DNA of 64,000 nucleotides from Henriciella sp045287255 (GTDB lineage Bacteria; Pseudomonadota; Alphaproteobacteria; Caulobacterales; Hyphomonadaceae), in assembly GCF_045287255.1 (NCBI RefSeq), contig NZ_CP137142.1, positions 992,001-1,056,000 of the forward strand, given 5' to 3'. The notes below the pieces were generated by a model that saw nothing but the letters and a program-made list of their open reading frames with translations, was not told the origin of the DNA and searched no databases. Below are positions 49,715 to 58,094 of this stretch, in pieces (the first letter of the stretch is position 1; each line of letters opens with the position of its first letter). The position numbers and the translations under genes were made by a program.

Positions 49715-51226
49715 ATGAACAACTCAATTGCCAAAAACACCGATCAGCGTACGAGCTTTTCCTGTACGAAAATTTTATCCGTATTGGCGGTTACGCTAAG
49801 CGTCGCTGGATGTGCCGTTAGCCCGGCTGAATCTAGCGATGGCCCTGAGTATGAAGTCACCTATTCTCAGCTGGACGTTCGTGGCGTCGGTGCAATTGAG
49901 GGAAAAGAATACACGATCATGGTGCCCGAGAATCGTGCCCACAAAGACAGCCGCTTGATCGCATTGCGTTTTGTCGTTCTGCAGGCGATGCAGCCCTCTG
50001 CACTTCCTCCGGTGGTTTATCTGGCGGGCGGGCCCGGGGGCTCTGCAACGGGTGCGGCTCAAAGTCCGCGCTGGCCGCTCTTTGATGCCTTACGGCAAAA
50101 CCGGGATGTTATCTTGCTCGACCAACGTGGAACCGGCCTATCCGATGCGCCGCCCGATTGCATAAGCTCGATTGGCTGGTCCGAAGAGGATGTGACAGAC
50201 CGCGACACCTTCATTGCCAAGCATCAGATGGCATTTCGAGAATGTCGGGATTTCTGGCAGGAAGAGGGCGTTGACTTGAGCGGATATACGACCTTGGAGA
50301 GCACTCATGATCTCGCGGCGATATCCAAAGCGCTTGATACCCCACTGAGCTTGCTGGGCATCAGCTATGGCACACATCTTGGGCTCGCCACGATGGATGA
50401 ACATCCAGAAATTATCGATCGCGTGGTGCTCGTCAGTGTTGAAGGGCTTGATCAGACTGTAAAACTCCCGGCACGGACTGATGCCTATTTTGAACGACTA
50501 CAGTCTGCGCTGAACCAAGGTGCCGCCGATCAGGACTTCCCACCGTATCCTGACCTTGCTGAGGCTCTTCGCATCGGTCTTGAACGGATAGAGCGCGATC
50601 GCCCTGTTATTGATGTTTTTGTCGCGCGAAACCAACCGCCCGTAAAACGTACGCTTGGGGCATTTGCGGTGCAGCGCGCTATCTCCTTCGCATTGTCCGA
50701 TCCGGATCGTGCAACAGATGTGGCAAACGGGATACTCGCTATGGCCGCTGAAACCCCCGACTACTCATTGATGGCCCGTTTCGGTTTTCTAATGCCAGAC
50801 CAGATCGAGCTGCGAGCGATGCCGACCATCATGGATATGGCGTCAGGGATTTCTCCGGAACGGAATGCCCTAGTGTCCGGACAGTCGCCAGTGGCGCTTC
50901 TTGGAGATGCTCCGAACTTCCCGATGCCACATCTCGCCAATGAGTCCGGGAGTTTTCGTTTGCCTGACGAATTTCGCGAAACGCCGTCAAGCGATGTTCC
51001 AACGCTTGTGCTTTCAGGCACGCTTGATGCCAGAACCTATCCCGAAGCTGCACTGGAGGCGACCGCAGGGCTGACCGAGCGAACCATGATCACGGTGGAA
51101 AACGGCGGTCATAATCTTTTCTTTGATCATCCCGATATCGTTCCCGATATTATTATGTTCCTCGCGGGTGAAAATCTTGAAGATAAAGTATTGATTGCTG
51201 ACCTTCCTAAAGCGTCTAGAAAATAG
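49715..51226 (+). CDS. Alpha/beta hydrolase lipoprotein (proline iminopeptidase / TAP-like, S33)
   Basis: A 503-residue periplasmic lipoprotein (lipobox LSVAGC near residue 32). The alpha/beta hydrolase core has the oxyanion strand YLAGGPGGSATG, nucleophile motif GISYGTHLG, and the C-terminal TAP-like segment with GTLDARTYPEA (Asp) and the catalytic histidine in NGGHNLFF. Such enzymes release N-terminal residues from short peptides or cleave esters. Start ATG at 49715 (MNNSIAKNTD) with GGAGAT upstream. An inverted repeat at 51262-51295 follows the stop. Confidence 0.88.
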   Translation: MNNSIAKNTDQRTSFSCTKILSVLAVTLSVAGCAVSPAESSDGPEYEVTYSQLDVRGVGAIEGKEYTIMVPENRAHKDSRLIALRFVVLQAMQPSALPPVVYLAGGPGGSATGAAQSPRWPLFDALRQNRDVILLDQRGTGLSDAPPDCISSIGWSEEDVTDRDTFIAKHQMAFRECRDFWQEEGVDLSGYTTLESTHDLAAISKALDTPLSLLGISYGTHLGLATMDEHPEIIDRVVLVSVEGLDQTVKLPARTDAYFERLQSALNQGAADQDFPPYPDLAEALRIGLERIERDRPVIDVFVARNQPPVKRTLGAFAVQRAISFALSDPDRATDVANGILAMAAETPDYSLMARFGFLMPDQIELRAMPTIMDMASGISPERNALVSGQSPVALLGDAPNFPMPHLANESGSFRLPDEFRETPSSDVPTLVLSGTLDARTYPEAALEATAGLTERTMITVENGGHNLFFDHPDIVPDIIMFLAGENLEDKVLIADLPKASRK

Positions 51227-51261
51227 TCCAAAACGCCATAAGGTGTATTCTTGTAAATAAC

Positions 51262-51295
51262 TGACCCCACGCCCTGGTTTCAGTGTGTGGGGTCA
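51262..51295. repeat. Inverted repeat TGACCCCAC / GTGGGGTCA
   Basis: Perfect 9-bp arms at 51262-51270 and 51287-51295 with a 16-base spacer, lying 35 bases after the hydrolase stop and 66 bases ahead of the araC start. It may terminate the hydrolase transcript or be an operator for the regulator; no T-run follows. Confidence 0.5.
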
Positions 51296-51361
51296 ATTGA
51301 ATTTCTAGCGCCAGAAAACCAGGCCTCCCATAGAGGCTCAATTTTCTGTAGAACTGGCCTT

Positions 51362-52372
51362 ATGAGCCAGATTACCTCTCTTTACGTGCACAAGGTCCTC
51401 AGCCATGCCAGCATTGGCGTTGAGACGCGTGACCTTTTGGAGGGTATTGGCATGAGCCCAGATGCGCCTGTCGACCCCAAGCTGATGGTGCCTGCGAACC
51501 AGTTTTATGACTTTTTCGCGACGCTCGCAGCCCGTGATCCCGACGGCCTGACGCTGCCCCTTCGCATTGGCGCGACCATGAAAAGCGACGAGTATGGCGC
51601 TTTCGGCCTGGCCTGGAAATCTGCACCTGATCTGCGTGGATCATTTGCGAGATCAGAGCGCTATGGCCATGTCCTGGGCAGCGCCGAAACCTATTCCCTC
51701 GAGCAAAGCAATGATGGCTGGTTCTTCAGTCTCGACAAAGCTGGCGATGGCCGTCTCGGCATGTTGCTTTCGAACGAGGCGAGCATGTCGGCTGTGGATG
51801 TGATTAGCAAGGAAGTCAGTACTGCGCGCTTTATGCCCCTAGCCGTATACTTCAAGCACGCCTCACGCGGTGACATCTCTGTATACGAAGAGCACTTTGG
51901 ATGTCCCGTCTATTTTGAAACGGATCGCGACGCGCTTCTGGTCAGTCAAGACAGCATGGACGCTCCCAATAGGCTGGGGGATGAGACCATTGCCAGCTTC
52001 TTTGACCGCCACCTTGAGCAGGAACTTGCGGCGCTCACCAATGATGAGGGGCTGGAGCAAAATGTTCGGCGCGCGGTGGCAAATGTTCTGAGCGAAGGTG
52101 TGCCAACCCTATCGTCGATCGCATCTGAATTAGGGATCGGTCCACGGACTCTCCAAAGACGCCTCTCAGAAAACGGCCACTCTTTCCAGAGCGTTGTTGA
52201 TAGTGCGAGGCATGATCTCGCTCGGCAACTGCTAAGGGAAACAGAGTACAGCCTCGCCGAAGTCGCGTTTTTGACCGGGTTTTCAGAGCAGAGCGGATTT
52301 ACCAGAGCTTTCAAGCGCTGGGCCGGGCAGACCCCTCGCTCATACAGACTGGACTCCAGCCCCGGCCAATAG
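51362..52372 (+). CDS. AraC-family regulator with arabinose-binding-type sensor domain
   Basis: A 336-residue transcription factor. Residues 15-200 match the AraC arabinose-binding-like (PF12625-type) domain, as in OruR/MmsR-like regulators. Residues 235-336 are the double helix-turn-helix with LSEGVPTLSSIASELGIGPRTLQRRLSENGHSF and LAEVAFLTGFSEQSGFTRAFKRWAGQTPRSYR. The gene stops eight bases before a 21-bp motif that precedes the NmrA gene and recurs twice in the window, so this protein is the best candidate to bind it. A truncated paralogue lies at 59112. Start ATG at 51362 (MSQITSLYVHK). Confidence 0.92.
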   Translation: MSQITSLYVHKVLSHASIGVETRDLLEGIGMSPDAPVDPKLMVPANQFYDFFATLAARDPDGLTLPLRIGATMKSDEYGAFGLAWKSAPDLRGSFARSERYGHVLGSAETYSLEQSNDGWFFSLDKAGDGRLGMLLSNEASMSAVDVISKEVSTARFMPLAVYFKHASRGDISVYEEHFGCPVYFETDRDALLVSQDSMDAPNRLGDETIASFFDRHLEQELAALTNDEGLEQNVRRAVANVLSEGVPTLSSIASELGIGPRTLQRRLSENGHSFQSVVDSARHDLARQLLRETEYSLAEVAFLTGFSEQSGFTRAFKRWAGQTPRSYRLDSSPGQ

Positions 52373-52380
52373 CCGGAATT

Positions 52381-52401
52381 TGACGCGATCTGTCAAAACT
52401 C
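52381..52401 (+). promoter_or_regulatory. Proposed AraC operator, copy 1 (NmrA operon)
   Basis: TGACGCGATCTGTCA followed by AAACTC. Identical to copy 2 at 20 of 21 positions. It lies 75 bases before the NmrA ATG. Conserved spacing in three places supports regulatory function; binding by AraC is inferred. Confidence 0.65.
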
Positions 52402-52476
52402 TGACATCTGCGAGCAAGAGCTCGCCGCGCATTTTTCTTAATTCTTGACTTGCAGATACTGAAAAGGAGCAAGTCA

Positions 52477-53322
52477 ATGAACTTCCTGCGCAAAAAGAAA
52501 AACCTCACTCTTGTACTGGGCGGCACTGGAAAAACAGGACGCCGCGTCGCGGAACGCTTGAAATCCAAAGGACATGAGGTCCGTGTCGGATCACGCTCAG
52601 CGGTACCGTCTTTCGACTGGGACAATGAGAAAGGCTGGGATGCGGCGCTCAAAGATGTAACCGCAGTCTATATTACCTATGCCCCAGATCTTGCCATGCC
52701 CGGTGCACCAGATGCGATCCAGGCCTTTGTTGATCTTGCCAAGAGGCGCGGCGTAAAACGTCTGGTCCTCTTGTCAGGACGCGGCGAAGAAGAGGCGCAG
52801 GCTTGCGAACGAATTGTCCAGAGCGCGGGGCTCGAGTGGACGATTGTTCGGGCCAGCTGGTTCAATCAGAATTTCTCTGAAGGCGCCTTCATCGACATGG
52901 TGCTCGGTGGAACAATTACGCTGCCTGCCGGCGATCAAGTCGAGCCTTTTGTTGATGTCGACGATATCGCAGATGTCGCGGTCGCAGCCTTGAGCGAAGA
53001 TCATCACAATGGTCAGATCTATGAAGTCACAGGCCCTCGATTGATGACGATTGCTGATGTTGCGGCGGACCTGTCCCGCGCGACCGGGCGTGAAATTAAC
53101 TATGTAGACGTCCCGCACGAGGCTTTTGTGGGTGAGGTCGCCAATTCAGGCGCGCCCAAAGACGTTGTCTGGATGTTGGACTATCTTTTCTCCACCGTCC
53201 TCGACGGGCGCAATGCCTATCTCACCGATGGCGTTCAGCGCGCGCTTGGCCGTCCGCCCAAAGACTTTGCAGACTATGCACGCGATGTTGCTGCCACGGG
53301 TGCATGGAAGACGGCTGCATAA
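52477..53322 (+). CDS. NmrA-like NAD(P)-binding oxidoreductase
   Basis: A 281-residue atypical short-chain dehydrogenase of the NmrA/QorB-like group. The Rossmann motif GGTGKTGRRVAERL is at 15-28, and the fold continues through LVLLSGRG and WTIVRASWFNQNFSEG. These proteins bind NAD(P)H and act as quinone reductases or redox sensors; the particular function is not fixed by sequence. Start ATG at 52477 (MNFLRKKKN) with AAAAGGAGC upstream. It heads the four-gene run to 56207. Confidence 0.88.
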   Translation: MNFLRKKKNLTLVLGGTGKTGRRVAERLKSKGHEVRVGSRSAVPSFDWDNEKGWDAALKDVTAVYITYAPDLAMPGAPDAIQAFVDLAKRRGVKRLVLLSGRGEEEAQACERIVQSAGLEWTIVRASWFNQNFSEGAFIDMVLGGTITLPAGDQVEPFVDVDDIADVAVAALSEDHHNGQIYEVTGPRLMTIADVAADLSRATGREINYVDVPHEAFVGEVANSGAPKDVVWMLDYLFSTVLDGRNAYLTDGVQRALGRPPKDFADYARDVAATGAWKTAA

Positions 53323-53408
53323 GGCGGCACCAGATGGTCGTCCCAGGGTGATCAATTCCCCTGGGGCGTTCATGCCAAAACTCACCAATCTAAGCAGGAA
53401 ACCAACCC

Positions 53409-53912
53409 ATGACCTATGAATGGACCCTCTACTTTTGCCTCTTCCTCGCGCTTTGGAGCGCAGTGATCGGAGGTGTATTCTCAGCCTTTTCTGAATTTGT
53501 GATGTCAGGACTGCTACGAACTGCTCCGGCTGGCGGCATCGAAGCGATGCAACACATCAACCGCACTGTGATCAAAACCCAGTTCGTCGCCGGAATTCTC
53601 TCCATTGCGCTGTTTTCAGTCCTGTTCGCGCTCTATAGCACAACGATCTTCGAGGGTGCTGCTCTGGTTACGCTGATCCTCGCACCGATTGTGTACCTGC
53701 CAATGGTCTTTTTCATGACCATTTTTGGCAATGTGCCAATGAACAACAAGCTTGAGCGTCTCGATCACACAACCTCGGAGGCGGAAGCCTATTGGGTGAA
53801 ATATGGCCGCGACTGGACCCGCCTAAATCATATCCGGACGCTCGGCAGTGTGCTGACCGCGGGACTTTATATCATCGCTGCGATCACCCTCATCACCAGT
53901 GGGCAGGTGTAG
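53409..53912 (+). CDS. DUF1772 membrane protein
   Basis: A 167-residue protein with four membrane helices (about 4-28, 55-75, 82-103 and 145-165) and the DUF1772 pattern VIGGVFSAFSEFVMSGLLRT...GIEAMQHINRTV and FGNVPMNNKLE. Function unknown; members are often linked to oxidoreductases, as here downstream of NmrA. Two bases separate its stop from the next start. Confidence 0.88.
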   Translation: MTYEWTLYFCLFLALWSAVIGGVFSAFSEFVMSGLLRTAPAGGIEAMQHINRTVIKTQFVAGILSIALFSVLFALYSTTIFEGAALVTLILAPIVYLPMVFFMTIFGNVPMNNKLERLDHTTSEAEAYWVKYGRDWTRLNHIRTLGSVLTAGLYIIAAITLITSGQV

Positions 53913-53914
53913 TT

Positions 53915-54952
53915 ATGGCCGCCACACACATCTTGCATAGGAGTCTGACGGGCTTTTTGAGCGCCCTAGTGCTCGCAATGAGCCCAATGGCTTTGGCGCA
54001 AAACGTCAATCCATCTGCTGCAACCATCGATACAACGGACGCAGATCGCTTTGCGACCTTGTTCGACGAAACCAACGGGGCGCCGACTGCCGCACAACTT
54101 GAAGCCGATTATCTGGCGAATGCTGGGCCGGGCCTGGCGTTGCTGGCGCAAACTCGCTTCCGAGGCGCGGAACACTTTGCTGCTGCAATCGAGGCGGATC
54201 CAGGAAAGTATGAGCGTGCCATCGGCGTTTGCCTGCCTCTGGCGAAATCGGCGCAAGGCGAACTGCGGGCTATCTACGCAAAGCTTCACGAGCTTCTGCC
54301 GGAATATGATCTGCCTCAAGTTCATGCAGTATTCGGCGCCGGGACATCAGCAGGCACCGCCGCTCCCGGTGTCCAGGTGCTTGGCCTTGAAGTCATTTGC
54401 GCTGCCAAAAACACCGAAGAAGAAATCAGGGAAACGTTCCGTTTCTTCTTTGCGCATGAAAGTGTCCATGCCTTCCAGGGCATGCCGAGTGAATATGTTT
54501 ATGCGATAGATCCACTTCTTGTGGCGTCGATATACGAAGGTGTTGCAGATTATATCGCGATGACCGTAACCGGCCGTGTGCCGGACACAGAGCGTGACCG
54601 ATGGGCGCGCGCGAATAGTGATATGCTCTGGTCTCAATATGCCGCCGACCGTGAGGTCCTCAGAAAAAGCGCTGAACGCGGAGAAACGCTTGCGACCCTG
54701 TCTCCGGAAGCCCGGGGCGCATTTAGACGGTGGCATTTCAATGCCGGGATCGCGCCGTCAGGTTGGCCCGATGAAGCTGGTTACTGGATAGGGCGTCAGA
54801 TTGTAACCGCCTATGTGGAGCGATCCGCCAATAAGGGCTTGGCCATCCGCGAACTGCTGAACCTTCAGGACCCCATTGGGGTGCTTGAAGCATCGGGTCT
54901 TGCCAGCCGCCTAACCAATAAGCCGAATACCGAGGAGAAACCCAATGATTAG
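53915..54952 (+). CDS. Secreted HExxH metallopeptidase-like protein
   Basis: A 345-residue protein with a Sec signal (cleavage near ALAQN). The zinc-binding HExxH motif is present as FAHESVHAFQG near residue 182, and the downstream acidic residues in SIYEGVADYIA (about residue 207-217) fit a gluzincin-type third ligand, similar to DUF2268 proteins. A periplasmic protease role is therefore plausible, but no specific family was identified with certainty. The ATG at 53915 is used; the longer frame upstream overlaps DUF1772. It overlaps the serine hydrolase by eight bases. Confidence 0.75.
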   Translation: MAATHILHRSLTGFLSALVLAMSPMALAQNVNPSAATIDTTDADRFATLFDETNGAPTAAQLEADYLANAGPGLALLAQTRFRGAEHFAAAIEADPGKYERAIGVCLPLAKSAQGELRAIYAKLHELLPEYDLPQVHAVFGAGTSAGTAAPGVQVLGLEVICAAKNTEEEIRETFRFFFAHESVHAFQGMPSEYVYAIDPLLVASIYEGVADYIAMTVTGRVPDTERDRWARANSDMLWSQYAADREVLRKSAERGETLATLSPEARGAFRRWHFNAGIAPSGWPDEAGYWIGRQIVTAYVERSANKGLAIRELLNLQDPIGVLEASGLASRLTNKPNTEEKPND

Positions 54953-56207
54953 AGTATTGGTTCTGTCACTTGTAACGCTAAGCGCCGTCGTCGCGTGGAA
55001 CATATCCGTCTTCTTCGCCACAAGTGAAGGATGGTTGAAGTCGCCGATTGTGAAGTCGGACTCGGCACCGGCATTTGCCGCCGCCGCAGAAGAGGCGGTC
55101 ACCGATGAACACACCGGCAATCTTGGTATGATCTTGATAGAAGATGGTGAGGTCGCTGAGCGTTATTTCATGTCCACGGGTACGCCCGTCGATGGATCGT
55201 CTGTCTACCAGGTCGCGTCGCTCGGAAAATGGATCACCGCCTGGGGGGTCATGGTGCTGGTCGAAGAGGGAGCAATCGATCTCGATACGCCAATCTCTGA
55301 GTATCTCACCCGCTGGCAATTACCCGAGAGTGCGTTTGACCCTTCAGGTGTTACGGTTCGGCGCTTGCTCAGCCACACAGCCGGATTGACGGATGGTCTT
55401 GGCTATGACGGATTTGAACGCGCTGAGGAGGTTCAATCTCTTGTAGCGTCGTTGACGCGCGCACTTGACGCATCGCCCGGCAATTCAGGCGTGGTTGAGC
55501 TTGGCGCAGAACCCGGCAGCGAATGGAATTATTCCGGAGGCGGATACACGATCCTGCAATTGGTGATCGAGGAAGTCTCTGGTCAGTCTTTTGCAGAATT
55601 CATGTCCCAGCGCGTTTTTGTTCCACTCGGTATGGAGCGCAGCACCTTCAATCATGAAGAGGCGATTAGGCTTGGGCTTGCCCAGAACTTTAATCTGAAT
55701 GGCGATACAGAACCTTTTCGCTGGTACACCGCCCTTGCCGCCACATCCCTGTTCACTTCAGCAGATGATCTCGCGCTTTTCATCAAGGCGCAGGCAACGC
55801 CGGAGGGGCAATCAGTTCTATCGGGTCAATCGCTTGAGTTAATTCGCACACCGCACGCATCGCAAATGGGTGCAGACATCTGGGGGCTCGGAGCCATGCT
55901 TTACGCCCAAAATAATGACGGCGGATACATCATTGGCCATGACGGAAATAATGGTCCAGCCATCAACACTGTGGCTCGCATTGATCCGGCGACCGGTGAC
56001 GGGATTGTTATCCTCTCGACCGGTAGCGAGATGCTCGCCACCGAATTGGCCGGAGAGTGGGTGTTCTGGAAGACCGGCAATATCGATAGCCTAATGTTCC
56101 TGATGTCATTTGAAGCCATGCTTCTGTGGATGGGTGTTGGATCTCTAATCATCGTCATTCTCGCAATCGCCTTCGGCTGGCGAGGAAGAAGGCCAAGACT
56201 TCATTGA
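54945..56207 (+). CDS. Serine hydrolase, class C beta-lactamase-like, membrane-anchored
   Basis: A 420-residue protein of the beta-lactamase/DD-peptidase fold. The catalytic SxxK is VASLGKWI near residue 90, the Tyr motif is YSGGGYTIL near 190 and the third motif is IGHDGNNG near 325. An N-terminal membrane segment (2-25) and a C-terminal one (about 385-412) anchor it with the catalytic domain outside. Family members include esterases, D-aminopeptidases and beta-lactamases; activity cannot be chosen from sequence. It ends the NmrA-led operon and is followed by motif copy 2. Confidence 0.88.
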   Translation: MIRVLVLSLVTLSAVVAWNISVFFATSEGWLKSPIVKSDSAPAFAAAAEEAVTDEHTGNLGMILIEDGEVAERYFMSTGTPVDGSSVYQVASLGKWITAWGVMVLVEEGAIDLDTPISEYLTRWQLPESAFDPSGVTVRRLLSHTAGLTDGLGYDGFERAEEVQSLVASLTRALDASPGNSGVVELGAEPGSEWNYSGGGYTILQLVIEEVSGQSFAEFMSQRVFVPLGMERSTFNHEEAIRLGLAQNFNLNGDTEPFRWYTALAATSLFTSADDLALFIKAQATPEGQSVLSGQSLELIRTPHASQMGADIWGLGAMLYAQNNDGGYIIGHDGNNGPAINTVARIDPATGDGIVILSTGSEMLATELAGEWVFWKTGNIDSLMFLMSFEAMLLWMGVGSLIIVILAIAFGWRGRRPRLH

Positions 56208-56250
56208 TCAGTAGGCCGAGCATCCGAGGGCACTGCTGGGTCCGAAACTA

Positions 56251-56271
56251 TGACGCGATCTGTCAATACTC
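56251..56271 (+). promoter_or_regulatory. Proposed AraC operator, copy 2 (DoxX operon)
   Basis: TGACGCGATCTGTCA followed by ATACTC, 77 bases before the DoxX ATG. It lies in the gap between serine hydrolase and DoxX genes. Confidence 0.65.
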
Positions 56272-56348
56272 CGTCGCTTGAAGGCAAGAATTGATCCGAC
56301 GTTTTCCATATCTGTTGACCGGTACAATTGAGAAAGGAGTACATTCAA

Positions 56349-56771
56349 ATGTTGGATAACATGGCTGTACCTTATGGTGTGTTTGTTTTGAGAGTGGCGC
56401 TTGGCGTCATGTTTCTCGCCCATGCGGGATTGAAAATCTTTGTCTTTACCCTGCCTGGAACAGTTGGATTTTTTGAATCGATCGGGCTGCCTGGAATAAT
56501 GGCATATGCCACCATCTTCGCTGAGCTTGTCGGTGGCGTAGCGCTGCTTCTCGGTCTTTTCACGCGGCAAGTGGCGGTAGCACTTATCCCATTGCTCGCG
56601 GGGACAATCCTGTTCGTTCACGGGGCAAATGGTTGGGCCTTCGCCAACGAAGGCGGCGGCTGGGAATACCCCGCTTTTCTGATCGCTGCCTTAGTGGCGC
56701 AATCGCTACTTGGTAACGGGGCTTTTAGCCTTCGCTCCCCTCGCAACCAGCGCCGGGAAGCGTTGGCCTGA
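56349..56771 (+). CDS. DoxX family membrane protein
   Basis: A 140-residue protein with four membrane helices and the DoxX pattern VFVLRVALGVMFLAHAGLKIF, ATIFAELVGGVALLLGLFTR and GGWEYPAFLIAALVAQSLLG. DoxX proteins (such as E. coli YqjF) are linked to thiol and redox stress and to aromatic or quinone exposure. The ATG at 56349 follows GAAAGGAG. Upstream lies motif copy 2. It begins a DoxX-NTF2-DODA run. Confidence 0.9.
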   Translation: MLDNMAVPYGVFVLRVALGVMFLAHAGLKIFVFTLPGTVGFFESIGLPGIMAYATIFAELVGGVALLLGLFTRQVAVALIPLLAGTILFVHGANGWAFANEGGGWEYPAFLIAALVAQSLLGNGAFSLRSPRNQRREALA

Positions 56772-56810
56772 ACACCAATCTCAGATTTTAACTCAAAAAA
56801 GGAATCCATT

Positions 56811-57182
56811 ATGTTTGGAACAAAAATAAACTCGCAAACCATTGAAGCGCTTGATGCGGAACTCAATGAGGCCATTCTCAATGGAAAAGGGCTCGAAGCT
56901 TTCGAAAGCTACTATGCCGAAGATGTGGTGATGCAAGAAAACGATGCGGAGCCTACCATTGGGAAGTCAGCGAACCGCATTCGTGAACAAGAATTCTTCG
57001 GTGCCATCACAGACTTTCGCGGCGCAGAAGTGCTCGCAACTGGTTCAGGGGAGAATGTAACTTTTTCCCATTGGCACTTTGACTTCACGCACCGCGATTG
57101 GGGCGAGCGCAAATATCGTCAGGTCGCGGTCCGCACATGGAAAGACGGAAAGATTGTCCGTGAAGTATTTCATTACGGATAA
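56811..57182 (+). CDS. NTF2-fold (SnoaL-like) protein, 123 aa
   Basis: A small alpha+beta barrel-type protein (start MFGTKINSQTIEALDAELNEAI, then ESYYAEDVVMQENDAEPTIGKSANRIREQEFF and HWHFDFTHRDWGERKYRQVAVRTWKDGKIVREVFHYG). SnoaL-like proteins are isomerases, hydrolases or ligand carriers; the specific activity is unknown. AAAAAGGA lies ahead of the ATG. A palindrome (57195-57227) separates it from the dioxygenase gene. Confidence 0.82.
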   Translation: MFGTKINSQTIEALDAELNEAILNGKGLEAFESYYAEDVVMQENDAEPTIGKSANRIREQEFFGAITDFRGAEVLATGSGENVTFSHWHFDFTHRDWGERKYRQVAVRTWKDGKIVREVFHYG

Positions 57183-57194
57183 ACGTAACTTGAC

Positions 57195-57227
57195 CGGATC
57201 TGGCGCGCGCCGCGCGCTAGATCCGGC
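57195..57227. repeat. Long GC palindrome between NTF2-like and DODA genes
   Basis: CCGGATCT-GGCGCG on the left is matched by CGCGCTAGATCCGG on the right with one mismatch, so about 15-bp arms around a short GC centre. No T-run follows. It may be a transcript-processing hairpin or an operator for the DODA gene. Confidence 0.55.
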
Positions 57228-57257
57228 GCAGCTATTGTACGAACGGAAGTTCTTCTC

Positions 57258-58058
57258 ATGACTGAACACTCATCGCTCTTCATTTCTCATGGCGCGCCGG
57301 CGTTACTCGTTGAGGATAGCCCGGCCCGGCGCTATTTGAGTGGCGTAGGCAAGCAGATTGGCAGCCCAAGAGCCATTTTGGTGATATCTGCTCATCATTA
57401 CAGTCACGGAAACAGCGTCGCTGTAACTTCAAGCGCGACGCCCGAAACAATCTATGATTTCTCTGGGTTTCCAGAGCCTCTCTACGAGATCGCCTATCCA
57501 GCGCCAGGAGATCCCGAGCTTGCTTCCCAGGTTGTCGATCGTCTCAACAAGGCAGGTTTTACTGCGAGCGCTGATGCAAGCCGAGGTTTTGACCATGGTG
57601 CCTGGGTGCCTTTGCATTTGATGTACCCAGATGCCGACATTCCTGTCGTTCAGGTTTCAATCAACATGCAAATGTCGCCTCGATGGCATTACGATCTCGG
57701 GTTGGCGCTCGCGCCACTTCGTCAGGAAGGAATTCTGATCATCGGATCTGGAGGAGCAACGCACAATTTGCGTGAGTTTTTCAAGGGCGGCTATCATCTG
57801 GATGCGGAAAGTCCGGAATGGGTGACGACATTTGCGGACTGGCTTTCAGACCGAATAGGGGTTGGCGATGTCTCAGGGGTTCTGGATGCTGTCGAGTCCG
57901 GTCCTGATGGACATAAAAACCATCCCACGATGGATCATATTCTGCCGCTGTTCGTGGCTATGGGCGCGGGCGGTGAACAGGCGAAAGGAAGACGGATCCA
58001 TAAGAGTTCGACCTATGGTGTGCTCGCTATGGACGCTTACGCTTTCAGCGAGCGTTGA
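57258..58058 (+). CDS. DODA-type extradiol dioxygenase (LigB family)
   Basis: A 266-residue class III ring-cleaving dioxygenase-like protein (E. coli YgiD/plant DODA group). Metal-ligand histidines are visible in LFISHGAP (H11), VISAHHYSH (about 46-47) and GSGGATHNL, with the catalytic-region GFDHGAWVPLHLM. It would open catechol-type rings, but the bacterial physiological substrate is not defined. Start ATG at 57258. It ends 36 bases before the convergent LysR gene. Confidence 0.9.
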   Translation: MTEHSSLFISHGAPALLVEDSPARRYLSGVGKQIGSPRAILVISAHHYSHGNSVAVTSSATPETIYDFSGFPEPLYEIAYPAPGDPELASQVVDRLNKAGFTASADASRGFDHGAWVPLHLMYPDADIPVVQVSINMQMSPRWHYDLGLALAPLRQEGILIIGSGGATHNLREFFKGGYHLDAESPEWVTTFADWLSDRIGVGDVSGVLDAVESGPDGHKNHPTMDHILPLFVAMGAGGEQAKGRRIHKSSTYGVLAMDAYAFSER

Positions 58059-58094
58059 GAAGGCTACGGAAAAGACCCTTGCGCGCCGCCATGG

